Positions 31,811-41,891 of a DNA stretch of 64,000 nt are shown piece by piece; positions within the stretch are counted from its first letter, which is position 1, and every line of letters begins with the position of its first letter. The stretch comes from Gracilaria domingensis (taxonomy: Eukaryota; Rhodophyta; Florideophyceae; Gracilariales; Gracilariaceae). Location: assembly GCA_022539475.1 (NCBI GenBank), contig VCMS01000040.1:243676-307675 (forward strand), given 5' to 3'. Both the position numbers and the translations under genes were made by a program. The notes beneath the pieces were generated by a model. The model was not told the origin of the DNA, did not search any database, and saw only the letters and a program-made list of their open reading frames with translations.

Positions 31811-31863
31811 GGCCTCATATGAGTGCAGAATGCCGGTCGGATAGACACTATTGTCTATTGGAC
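31811..31863. repeat. Right end of first piggyBac-like element abutting left end of the second
   Basis: GGCCTCATATGAG (31811-31823) and the TIR (31836-31850) close the first element. TATTGTCTATTGGAC starts the second at 31849, followed by GCCTCATATGA. The two elements share the TA at 31849-31850. Confidence 0.65.
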
Positions 31864-32653
31864 AAATAGCCTCATATGACACCAGAATTACAATTGGCAT
31901 TAAACTTCAGAATCTTTGCCAAAATTTCACGTAGTTAAATGTCAACGCTTGCTCAGTCTCCTCTGTCGAGGCGTTAACGTTGATTCCTTTTCTGTCAACA
32001 ATCAAGCTAGAAACAACACTGTCAATCCTCACTATTTGCAATAAATTTGTCAGCTATGTCGAGAGCAGTTGACCTTCGCAAACAAGTTGGAACTCAAGTT
32101 CATGCACGTCCGCGCCTTGTTACATCTATAAGTGACTGCAAACGTTTCCTTGGCACTCTTTAAAAAACCAAACTAGTCAGTGCAACTACTACTGCTGTCT
32201 ACACCAATGTTAGTAATAAACGTAAACAGATAATTGTCACGTTTAGTTTAAAGCTTTTACGCCGTTTCAAGAAGACTGACATAAAATTATACAGTCTTAA
32301 AGTTGGCGATCATGTTACGTTTGCGAATTAACGGTATGTGCCTGAAAACGTTACCATAGCGCAAATTACGGAGGCTCAAACTAGAAACAATACCGATGAG
32401 ACCGTTCAGCGATCTAATGTGACCAGTGACAATACAGTGAGAGAGGAGGACAGCTATCAGTCCGCAGGTGCCGATCGTGAGGCAAAGATTGACGTGGTTT
32501 CTGCTCATTCGATAAATTGAAAGTCACAAGATGTACCTCTAAACGTGAATGGTTCTGTGCAAATGCACCGGTGGAAGATCATAGAACCAGCCGGAGATTT
32601 CAATTCGAAAAGTCAGGCTCAAAGTGGTTTGACGCCTTATGACATTTTTCTGT
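31849..32653 (+). mobile_element. Second piggyBac-like copy, 3' truncated by an LTR
   Basis: Its leader and coding start are homologous to those of the first copy. It is cut after ~800 bp, where an LTR in minus orientation begins at 32654. Confidence 0.75.
32056..32653 (+). pseudogene. piggyBac-like transposase, N-terminal fragment (second copy)
   Basis: Starts MSRAVDLRKQVGTQ and ends GLTPYDIFLL, aligned with the first copy over DCKRF, KLLxRxK, SxKxGDHVT and the ...GDFNSKSQAQSGLTPYDIF / ...EEFITACHAPRDLTTFDCF segment. In-frame stops lie at 32161-32163 (same place as 16744 in copy 1) and 32329-32331. The catalytic domain is missing. Confidence 0.75.
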
Positions 32654-33298
32654 TGTAGTGCAAGGCCTGGAAGCAGGAAAACACCACGAAGACGTTGGGG
32701 ATCTTCCTGTACTGAAGGCAACCAAGAGAACAGAGCCTCTCTGGAATGGCATAACTAGCCGGGTGTAAAAACGGTGCCAAACCGTCACGACGGCGCGTTG
32801 AGAGTTGAGCAGAGAAGCGTGACTCACACGTGAGTATAGCAGCCTCGGAAGAGGGACGAAACCACAGAGTGGGGAAAGGAAAAGAAAGGGAAAGAGGGAG
32901 AGGTAAGAGAGGTACGGCATATCGCCGAGGTATTCCCTATACAGGGTCGAACACAAACAACAAAGGTGAAACACTCCCAAAATTGGGTTCTGCGGAGACG
33001 CAGGGTGGAGGGACGCACCGTGACAACGGGGAGTCCCTCCGATAAGAAGTGGTGCACCGCCAAAGGCGAGAGTGGCTAGAGCCGAGATTCTTGAAGTAGG
33101 ATCACCCGTGGTTGGGGAACTTTACTGGTGCGACGTCGGCGACGCCGTCGCACTAAGTAGTGTCCTCACTAAAAATAATAAATAATAATAACTAAACACC
33201 CCACTAATTGTGGCAAACGCCCACGTGTAGTGGCCAACCTCCGCTCAGCTCCACCGTGTCCCACTTGTCCAAACCATCTCGATGGCAACCACTAGTTG
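32654..33298 (-). mobile_element. LTR fragment, minus orientation
   Basis: Starts TGTAGTGCAAGG, like the plus-strand left end of the minus LTR at 54685. It shares with that LTR the blocks GAGCC(T)CTC, GCTAGAGCC / GTTAGAGCC, a GC-rich CGACGNCG inverted repeat and GGCCACGTGT-like sequence. It stops at the next LTR; the last ~150-250 bp are missing. Confidence 0.65.
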
Positions 33299-34247
33299 TG
33301 TAGAGCAAACGCGGAAACGCGGTATCAGCGAAGTTGATACTCATAACTCGTGCACAGAGGTTTAATCCTAGGAAAGGAAAGTATGAAACTTGGTTCAAAA
33401 CTGGGGTATTTTGAGGTGGTTGGATGTCGGAATGTCCGCTGGACTGGCCATGGTGTGGCACGTGGTATTGAGTGGTCGTGGGTACACGTGGTCTTATTTG
33501 GGTCTATTCACCGAGGAATTGTTTCGACAGTCGAATTATTTACTGTCCGCTGACGCGGGCTGGTCACGTACACCACGTGTGTGGCTTTGCACAAGTATGC
33601 ACCAGATTATTTAATTTAGTTTAACAAATTTACCGGTTACGGTATAAGAAGTGACCTCGCGGCCACCTCCACCTTCAGTAAAGGGTAACCGGGTTCGGCT
33701 CTGGACTAGTTTCGCCTGCGCGAAGTGCACCACTCCTCCCGGAGAGTCATCGCGTACGGTACGTTCTAGCTCCATCCCTCGGGATCTTTCAGGCAATTCT
33801 GATCATTTGTGGCCATTGCCCCCGGGCTTCTTCCGTCTTCGGACACCTTACATTGTGCAGATACCTGCTTACCCACAAGTGGTAGAACTACCAACTCTGT
33901 ATAGAGATCTTTGCCGCGTGGGCTGAATACATGTCTCCGTCACCCGCCGCCGGGTCTGTTGCCGCTTTCCCCACGCCGTGCCGGGGGTTTCCTCTAGTTT
34001 TTCCCTCTTTTTCCCTTTTTGCCTAGGGTTTCCACTCCCCGCTGGTGCGGCCCATCACTGTGGTCTCCGTTCCTGGACCTTTACCTAGCCTGTTCCCCGT
34101 CAACCTCCGAGGTATATCCCGAGTCACGGGCGGTCTTACACCCGCCATTTTCCGTGCACGGAGGGCTCTTTCCCTGAGTCTACCTCCCCTAGGGAGCAAG
34201 GACTCGAACGCCTTGAGTGTCTCTCCCGTCCCCGGGTTTGCACTACA
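33299..34247 (+). mobile_element. Solo LTR, plus orientation
   Basis: Begins TGTAGAGCAAAC and ends GGTTTGCACTACA, so its ends are inverted (TGTAG...CTACA). It shares AGTAAAGGGTAACCGGGTT, TTTCGCCTGCGCGA and a GGACTCGAACG block near the 3' end with the other LTRs. No internal region is attached on either side. The expected 5-bp duplication is not evident. Confidence 0.75.
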
Positions 34248-35003
34248 GGTAACCACGGTTGGTCTCGACATATCTACCACTCAGGGTCCTTAAGGAAGCC
34301 TGGTTTCGTAGTTCTAATATGGGTTATCTTAGGGATACCATCTGGACATCAATTCACCTCTCTGAGGTTGGTGATGGCTACAAGAGATATTCATGAACAC
34401 GACGAACTATACGTAGACTATGGAACCAGCTATCCATGAGAGAGGTATTTGTAATTCTCCCATGCTTTATAGTTGGACGTAGTACACACTGTTGTAGTGT
34501 ATTTCATAACTACTGCGTCATTTATTGAATGTATTCATCATTCCAGTAAACCTATTGTAGCAGGAATCGACAACGTGGCACAAGGACACATTGTCTTGCT
34601 AAGCAAAGAGCTACTAAGAAGACTCCACAGCGGTCAGAGCTACCATCTCAAAAGCAACACCTCAGAACTAACACCTCACACCCTGGAGGTTGGACCAAGA
34701 AACAGAGGACCTTCATCATGAAGGGACCCGACAGACAGACCTGGCATATATAACATAGCCAATGAAAAATACGGCCATGGGAAATGTGGAAAATTGGTAT
34801 GAATGTCTTCCACAGGAATGGACCAGCTCTCTCATGGCTCAAAAACCACTGAAGGTCTCCATCATCTGCTGCAAAGGGTTCACAAGCTTCCCCGCTTCCG
34901 CTTTTTCACCCCGCACTACGAGCAGAACTCCCGAAGCTACCGTCTTCCCACTCCATAATCTGAACATGATCCCTTCCTTTTCACAAAATTCTGAAGCACA
35001 ATC
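34248..35003. other. Unassigned, possible end of the Plavaka-like element
   Basis: No conserved protein found. Short frames such as 34473-34721 have no family resemblance. It may hold the left end of the element to the right, but I could not identify TIRs. Confidence 0.4.
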
Positions 35004-37710
35004 ATGGCTCCACGAAAGTCCAGCAACGCGGACGACCGGGAGACGAAGGTATGCCAAACAATCTCGCGATATGGTATTGGCGTCGCTAAGCGCAAGAACC
35101 CTCCGCCTGCCGCGACCAGAAGAAGTACTCGAAGACGAGCTCCCCGTGTCGGGCTTACTGGAAAGACGTCTAGCTCTAGGTCAGCACTCAGGGCTTCAAA
35201 GGCAAAACCGAAACCGAATCTGAGTGTTAGTACGACCACAACAGAAGTGACAGCGAGAGAAGTAGTGTTATCACATCACAGCTCAGTGGAAAGCCTGGTT
35301 ACTCGACACATGGCTCCAGAGAAAGTGCCAAGAATAATCGATGATGCGAATGTGGAAGAGAATGGTGCCGAGAGACGTACGACAGCAAAAGGAAGACGGA
35401 CAAGAAATTTGAGAAACAATATCATCGAAGAAGAGTTGGACAGACATGAAAGAAAAATCTCTCCTCGTAAGGCGAGGGGCATTACAAACGCTTCTATCCA
35501 ATCTCTACGTACTAGGGACGAAGAAGAAGCCGATGATATACAGCCCGCTGTACGTGCGCTCGCAACATCTCGAAGGGAGATGTAAATAGGAACGATTGAC
35601 TTCATGCCGATCGTGCTAGTGACGAGGAAGAAGTCCATAATGTACAGTCTTCTGTACGTGCGCCCACACCGTCGAGGAAGAGTTTCCGGAATAGAAACGA
35701 TTCCATTCATCCCGAACGTCGTACGAACGAGGAAGATGTCGACGAGATACAGCATGCTCCTTGTATGGTCGTACCATCACAGAATGGGTTCAACCATATG
35801 AGAAGGAAGGGTTCGACCTCGATTTCCTTTGGCGAGATGCGTGGGGAAAGGACAGAGGTGGGGTCAGAATTACCAAGAGAGACATGGAACGAAAGGGATT
35901 GTAATGTGGCAGGTCGCCCGGAAATTAACCGTACGCTTCTATCTCGTGCTCTTCCTAGCGTAGACGAAGAAAGTGAAGAAGATGAAAGCCTAACGCCACG
36001 CTACGAGCTGTTGGACAAGATTGGAGACTTGAAAGCGGATCTCTTTCGAGTAACCGAGGATAATCAAAGTCTCAAGATGAGGGTAAGAGTAGCACAGAAA
36101 AGCGTGACGGAACTAGAGCTAAAGGTGAAGGAGAAAGATGTTCTAATGCAATTGCTTTGAGAGACACTGAAGCGAGGAGCAACAAGGAGAGAGCGTGATT
36201 CGCACTGGGGAAAGAAAAGATACGAGATAGATGTGAACGCCGCTTATGTAGGGGTATGGAAGACAGTATACGAGTCCATACTGCGATACGCAAAAGACGA
36301 GACAAGGGAATTTTGCTTCGAGATGAGTTCACCGGCGAGAAACTGGGGGAATCGAAGTGAGAAACTCGGACCTGAGACTGAGTACTGTGTCCTGGTCGTT
36401 GATGGGAAAGAGATTGTTCCACGCTGTCCAATGGAGGTCGCGATGGAGATAAGAGCGTATACTCCATCGATTGGTGGTACGGATCATAACTTGCTGATGC
36501 AAATCGTGGAGACGGAGGTAATGAAACCTCGTCGGGAATCTATCCGGGAGATGAAGATGGAAGAAGACTGCATCAGACAGCTGACCAGCGACATGTGCTT
36601 ACGGAAGAGGTAGAAGCAGGCCTTGAGCGATGCGGTGGGGGTTCGAAAACGCAATGCGAAGGAGAAGTTGTTGATGGGGCTAGGGTATGACATATTGGTG
36701 AAGACACCATCTCATGAGAGGGAGAAGAGTATATACCTAAAACAAGCGAAGGAACTACGGGAGAAGCTTCTGCAACTAGATGCAAAAGGGTGTGAGATTC
36801 TTTCCACATGAGGAACATCCGAAAGAGAGGACATATCATTTTCCGGGTTCAAAATGCGTGTCGAAGAGAACAAGCCGCAAGACTTGCTGTTTAGAAACGT
36901 TCTAAACCTACAGGTCTTACTAAAGTTTCTGGTTTACGATGTGAACCAAAAGGATTCGAGAAATGCGGGAGACAAAGACCCAGTGGATGGCACAATAGTG
37001 CAGTTGGCACAATAGTGCAGTTGGCGCGTCTAGACGCTTGGATCGGGTCAGTTGCTCGAGCTACAGAGTTTGAAAGAGGGCGGGGGGTGGAAGGAAGATG
37101 TTGTTCTCAAACCTCTTCAGAAAGTATGTTGCACAGGCGTTGGAAAGTATACTGATGGCTGTACGAATGAAAATGGAGCAGAAGTTTGGAACGGAGTTCA
37201 GGAACGACTCAATGGCTCAGGATCGACCCCATGGAAATAATGACCGTGTGGGAACTGTGGCATACTGGATACCGTCTAATAAGAAGCTATATCTAGCTGC
37301 TTGAGAAGATGTATTCATGGAAGATATTACGGAACATCTTGGAGCCGTATTGGATTGCTATATTGGGCATTGTCACCCACGGGATCGCGTATACTCTCCT
37401 TTAAGAGCAATCGATGAAATCCGAGATAATAATGTGATCGATTGTAATCCGAATGTCTGGGAAAAAGTTAGGGAACGAGACGGGGGAGACGTGGACGATG
37501 AGCACGAGATGGAAGACGAAGAGGAGAATATCTAAAGTACGTGAACAGTTTATGTTAAGAATGTTACGTAGTACGAGTATGATGAATGTGGGCTCTAGGG
37601 TTACGATAGAATCTGTTAATGTAGAAACGATGGAATTGCCAGTGAAGGGGAGGGAAAAATGGTCGGGCAGGGTAATTTTGGCGAATGAAGTGTATGGAGC
37701 CTTTGATTGA
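35004..37710 (+). pseudogene. Accessory gene of the Plavaka-like element, function unknown
   Basis: Begins MAPRKSSNADDRETK with a very basic N-terminus (RRSTRRRAPR). Three tandem DEEE-xx-DIQ/VQ-A/S repeats follow, with a change of frame inside the repeat. A coiled-coil stretch (KIGDLKADLFRVTEDNQSL) lies at ~36015-36150. A globular part reads EIDVNAAYVGVWKTVYE through EYCVLVVDGKEIV. A further helical region is ELREKLLQLDAKG, and an acidic tail reads DDEHEMEDEEENI. Stops are at 35583, 36158, 36611 and 36809, with frame changes near 35600 and 37050. The long frames with consistent composition suggest a real gene of ~850-900 codons that has decayed. I recognise no family. Confidence 0.5.
35514..35760 (+). 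repeat. Three coding tandem repeats of ~105-110 bp
   Basis: Blocks starting GACGAAGAAGAAGCCGATGA (35518), GACGAGGAAGAAGTCCATAA (35621) and ACGAGGAAGATGTCGACGAG (35728) repeat with divergence. Each encodes an acidic DEEE stretch followed by xIQ/VQ. Confidence 0.65.
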
Positions 37711-40700
37711 AGAGAACGGGATAAGCCCGAAGCAAGGAGAGACCGTAGCAGAACGAGGTTTCATCCTTGACGTACTTGGATGCACGGTGTGATCATGCTC
37801 GTCGTCGGTGGCCCAACGGAGTGATATACAGTTCAGAGTTTTATCAACGTCATCCAAGGGCTCTGTCACTTCGAAGAAACGAACGAAAGCGAGCTCCGAT
37901 TCCGAGTTGTCTAAGGTCTTGTCCCTGACGCGAAGCAATGCAAATACTTTGCATACCCACGCTGTGCAAAAAGTACAGTTGGGAGGGGGTGTTCCGTGCA
38001 CGAGAACCGTGGAGAACTTAGGCAACTTGGAAGGTGCGAAGGAGGTCGTAGCGAAGATGGGTTCACATAGTTGTACATCGTGTTTTCTCAGTCTTATGCA
38101 TCGAAGATCCCGATAGTAATCATCGAGAGAGGGGCAGAACCCGCTAAGAACGTATGCTGAATTAACGACAGTGAGCTTGATGTTCTGAGGGTTCTTCAGC
38201 TGTTGAATGGTTTCTACAAAAAGGGTGCGGAAGGAGATGAGAGCGTCGCGAGATATTTTGTTGATGAACTGCAGTGTGGGTGTCTAGAAAAGTGCTACCA
38301 GAGCCTATAAAGATACATGTGGATGCGATCGTAGGTACTTGTCAGCTGTGATGATGTCAAAGAGTGAGAAGGAGTAACCGTCGCGAACCATGGACGGAAA
38401 GCGGTTGATGGAAGGTCTGCGAGAGTTGAAGAAGACAGAGAAATGACTTCTTACCGAAAGGGATTGCAAATAGTCCTGCAACTCTTGAATGGCGTTCACC
38501 GTTTCCTTATGAGCTGTAGCTCGCCTTCGAGGAGTTCGACGATAGTGGTTCTTGAAGAGAAGATGAGCATGTTCGTACACGCCTGCATCGCCGAACTGCA
38601 CGCCTCCGTATCGCCGTACGTCTGTAATAATGTGGTCAAGGAGGAGGTGGAACTTAAGAGTACGAAAGTTGGAGGCTTGGTACGGGCCGAGAATGGAGAC
38701 TGTGTGAAACTTGAAGTTCTTGATCATAGTTTCCAACGCATCTATGCGATGCTCCGTCCATTCTGGAGTATTATTGTAGCGAAGGACGTTGTTGACAAGG
38801 TCAACGTAGGATGTGAAAACGGTGGTAATAGGGGCGGAGGATTCCTCACCACAACAGCGGTCAAAGAAAGCGCCAATGAAAGGGAAGACCATATCAAGGG
38901 AACGGTAGTCCTTGGCTTCCAACATACACCTGATGCCGTCTGTCGTGAAGAAACCGTTGAGAGATTTTTCTTTTTCGGATGTGGAGAAGTCGATGTGAAG
39001 TCCAGGTCCCGGATGGGAGCGCTCAATGTCGGCGAGAATGGCCTTGACATGGTTTAGAATAGAAGTTCGAACAGTCTTGAAAGACCTCTGGTATCCCTAA
39101 GAACCAACAGAGGTGTGAAGCGAATCGGACTTGAGGGGTTTAATCCACGCGAGTTTGATGAGTTTGGAGGTTCCGAGATGAAAATCATGAAGGGGCTCGA
39201 AGGAGAAGATTGAGTAAGAAGTGGGCAGCTCAGAGACATTGAGCATAGGGGATGATTCGAGAAAAGACTTGTAAGTGGATAAGGAGGTAGTTTGGAGTAG
39301 TTCAACAGCTTCATTTTTTAGGGTCTTTGCCACTCGAGGTCTGCAGGAGAGCAGAGCGCGTTCAACGCCAGCAAGTAGATATTGGTGTTTCTTTCTCGTT
39401 GCAGATATGTGGGATACGGTTCGCTTATTGAGGATGGGTTGATAGATATTGAGTTGCGAACGAGGGATGAGGCATCTATGACAGGGCTTGTTTGGTTTTG
39501 TGCCATGGAAGACAGCGAGAATGTCCTTTGCTTCGGGAATGTCAGCGCTATAGTTAGCGATGATGGGATGGCACTGACGAAGGACTCCCTTGGCGTCTCT
39601 GAAGGGAAAGCTTTTTTTGCATATGTCGTACAGAGGTTTGAGGATAGTTTCCAAGGACTTCTGGACGAGCTCCATTCGCACAACGCGAGTTATATTCGAC
39701 GACAAGGGGCCAATTTTCAAAGAGTTGCTGTCGGTTCGAGGGAGAACCGAGGGAGAAGGATGTAGAGGAAGTAGGAATGTAGCCGACGAGAGTGTGGTGG
39801 TGCGTGATACATTTTCTGCGGAAAGAGTCCTTGAAGTTGAGAAACGTAATATGGAGGGGGTATGGTGTGACAGAGGAGCTTCTTAGCGTTGTGGAGGACT
39901 TATCGGAGTAGAGTTGAAGCATGCCGATGAAGAAGTCTATACCAGTAGTAGTGGGATCATGCCAGATGACTCCTGGGTTTGGAGAATGTGCGATGTGCTT
40001 TTTCAGAGCGGGAAGGACGTCATGTTCGAGTTTGGAGGCCATGGGATGCGCGAATGCGTCGGTTCCTGTGCGGGAGGCGTGGTGAATTGGGTGAAAGATG
40101 GAGTTCTCATGGGATGCTACCCGAAGTTGTTGTTGAAGGACTTTAATGGGGTCCTTGACATAGAGGGTGGCAGAGAACTGACGGTCGTTATCGTGAATGG
40201 TGGTGGAGGTGAAGCCGATGGAGCTCACGGTATCTTCAAAGATTTTGGAGTGTAGTTTGAGACACTCAGAAGCGGAGGTGATGGAGGTTTGGAAAAGAGA
40301 GGGGGGAAAGTTGGACTGCCTGAGAATGTTGATAAGCTCGTCTGCGCAGCGCTTTCCGAGTTTCGTGGCGATGGAGCAAATGTATATGACGAGATTGTGA
40401 ATGTTATCACTTGAAGCAGGCGGAGAGAGGGCATGACCGGAACCTACCGAGAGGGACTGAGAATTGAATGGGGGTTGTGGTGTAGCTAGATGTGCTGCGT
40501 CAGAAGAACGTATGGAGAGAGCGAGCTGCTGTTCTTCATACGGTTCGTCAGTGGCGAGTACTACATTATCGGAGGGGCGGTTGGAGGGAGAAGACAGAGG
40601 GGGTTTAGTACTGCTGAGTCGGCGACGTTTCGTTCGGGGGAGGGCAAGAGGGAACCGCGGGGGGCAGCAGAAGTGAGAAAAGGGTTTGGGTCATGCCAGT

Positions 40701-40869
40701 GCCTGCATCGTTTCTGATGTTGCGCAATGGAGGCGATAGAGTCTGTTTGAAAGGCGCAGCGGGGGAAGCAACATATGAACATGATGCAGTAGGGCGGGGA
40801 GGGGGTGGGAGAGGCGGTTGGTTGGAACGTTGGAGGTGGGGAGCGGAGGTCTAAGGTGCAGTGTTGCAA
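37564..40869 (-). pseudogene. Plavaka-type (CACTA superfamily) transposase, several frameshifts
   Basis: The pieces lie in order on the minus strand. An N-terminal C2H2 zinc finger (CCFPRCAFQTDSIASIAQH..RC) is at 40869-40561. GIDFFIGMLQLYSDKSS...PLHITFLNFKDSFRRK..LVGYIPTSS is at 40228-39554, and IANYSADIPEAKDILAVFHG...KPCHRCLIP at 39720-39097. A helical region (FRTLKFHLLLDHIITDVRRY) is at 38925-38305. A C-terminal block ELAFVRFFEVTEP..D..LNCISLRWATDDE...GLIPFSSIKGSIHFI...FYINRF is at 38025-37564. This is the domain order of Plavaka-like transposases of fungi and algae. Several frameshifts or stops separate the pieces. The 3' end overlaps that of the accessory gene. Confidence 0.75.
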
Positions 40870-41149
40870 CTTGCAGGAAATTGTTGCCGTACCGTGAGAA
40901 TATAAGGAGAGTCGAATCGGCGCCGTGCACGTGATGGTTTACGTACATCATGATATGATATGGGTACGTCGAGGAGGGAAGGAATCGTGAAAAACTGAAA
41001 ACATTCCTAAACTTTTGAGCCCATACATTGCGGCCGTCGTGAACTCTACAATAGACGTAGATAGAGCTGCACTGGGGAAGTCAGGAAAGTGCCATGGCAC
41101 GGGCCTGACCAGTGCGATGCGAGCTCTGATCATGGCACTTCTCTGCGAC

Positions 41150-41400
41150 ACATTATCTCTCAGATCATGCGAGTTCCGCACAGGTACGTGAAACATGTAA
41201 CGTTTTTGACTCTTACTGCGATCTTATTTGTTACCGACCTAGTTCGATGCGAGCGATGTAGAAATAACGAGCGAAAGACTATTATGCAGATCATGCAAGT
41301 GATGTACTGGTACGGTTTACACTCTATCTACAGGTGTCATGGGATCTAGTTGTTGCTGACCCCGTTTGACGCGAGCGATTTACGGAGAGCGAGCGAAGGT
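41150..41400 (+). repeat. Diverged ~120-bp direct repeats, possible subterminal repeats
   Basis: CAGATCATGC(G/A)AGT at 41161 and ~41290, and the blocks CGATGCGAGCGATGTAGAAA / GACGCGAGCGATTTACGGAG, each followed by CGAGCGAA, recur in the same order. They may bind the transposase of the neighbouring element. Confidence 0.45.
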
Positions 41401-41676
41401 TGTAGGAACGCATGTGCGCGCTCGTAAGTTACGTCGCTAATTACGCTCTAAAAAGCGATTCGAGTGGGAAATATACTACAAATCTCACTGGAGACGATTG
41501 TAGAATTTAATTAGCGAGGTTCTAATGACAAACAGTTTTGTTTGGTTTTACTTATGGCTTAGTGAACTTTCGCTCGTCCATTGAATTGGATTGGAAACTG
41601 TGACACAGAGGGGGCGTTGAGGGTAGATAGTGGAGCGGTAGACAGTGAAGGTGTCGCATTATCAGGACATGGAGAG

Positions 41677-41755
41677 GTATGTAACAATAACGTAAAGACG
41701 AGAGTCTTACCTTTGTTGTATAGGTACTAACTGTGTGTCCAATTACTGCTTGCAG
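41677..41755 (+). other. Candidate spliceosomal intron (79 nt)
   Basis: GTATGT at 41677, the perfect branch-point consensus TACTAAC at 41725-41731 and TGCAG ending at 41755 fit an S. cerevisiae-like intron. The upstream exon frame (EGVALSGHGE) joins to IFDPG before a stop. No protein family is recognised, so this may be a remnant exon or chance. Confidence 0.35.
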
Positions 41756-41764
41756 ATTTTCGAT

Positions 41765-41810
41765 CCAGGTTGAATAGGAACGGGAACGTTCACTTTCCTA
41801 TTCAACTTGG
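41765..41810. repeat. 16-bp inverted repeat (one mismatch), 14-nt loop
   Basis: CCAGGTTGAATAGGAA (41765-41780) and TTCCTATTCAACTTGG (41795-41810). It lies ~80 bp before the point where copy 2 of the retrotransposon abruptly begins. Confidence 0.7.
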
Positions 41811-41891
41811 TTCAAAACTCTAGAAAACATAGATCTTGAAGCAGTGGAGGGTACATTTGTCGCATTAGGAGGCGTCGAGGGTGGATTGTGT

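Larger units (their letters stand above)
13496..31850 (+). mobile_element. piggyBac-like transposon, interrupted by three other elements
   Basis: The left end TAGTGTCTATTCGAC (13496-13510) and the reverse complement of the right end, TAGTGTCTATCCGAC (31836-31850), match at 14 of 15 positions. The next bases at both ends carry the palindrome CCTCATATGAGG or a near copy. Between the ends lie the N-terminal (16642-17817) and C-terminal (30374-31326) halves of one piggyBac-type transposase, split by an LTR insertion, with a pogo-like element inserted upstream of the coding start. Both ends are flanked by TA, and the TTAA target expected for piggyBac is not seen, so the exact boundary rule is unclear. 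Confidence 0.75.
35004..41400. mobile_element. Plavaka/CACTA-like transposon, limits approximate
   Basis: Defined by two convergent genes: an accessory gene (+) and a Plavaka-type transposase (-). Diverged subterminal repeats at 41150-41400 support the right end. TIRs and a target duplication were not found by eye, so the limits are only the extent of the recognisable parts. Confidence 0.65.

Noticed and set aside
33294-34252. 5-bp duplication around the solo LTR at 33299-34247
   Set aside because: Flanks AGTTG and GGTAA do not match; the insertion site is likely rearranged.
35004-41400. CACTA-type terminal inverted repeats
   Set aside because: I compared CACTA-like sequences near 34279, 34912 and 41622 but found no convincing inverted pair, so limits of the Plavaka-like element were left approximate.
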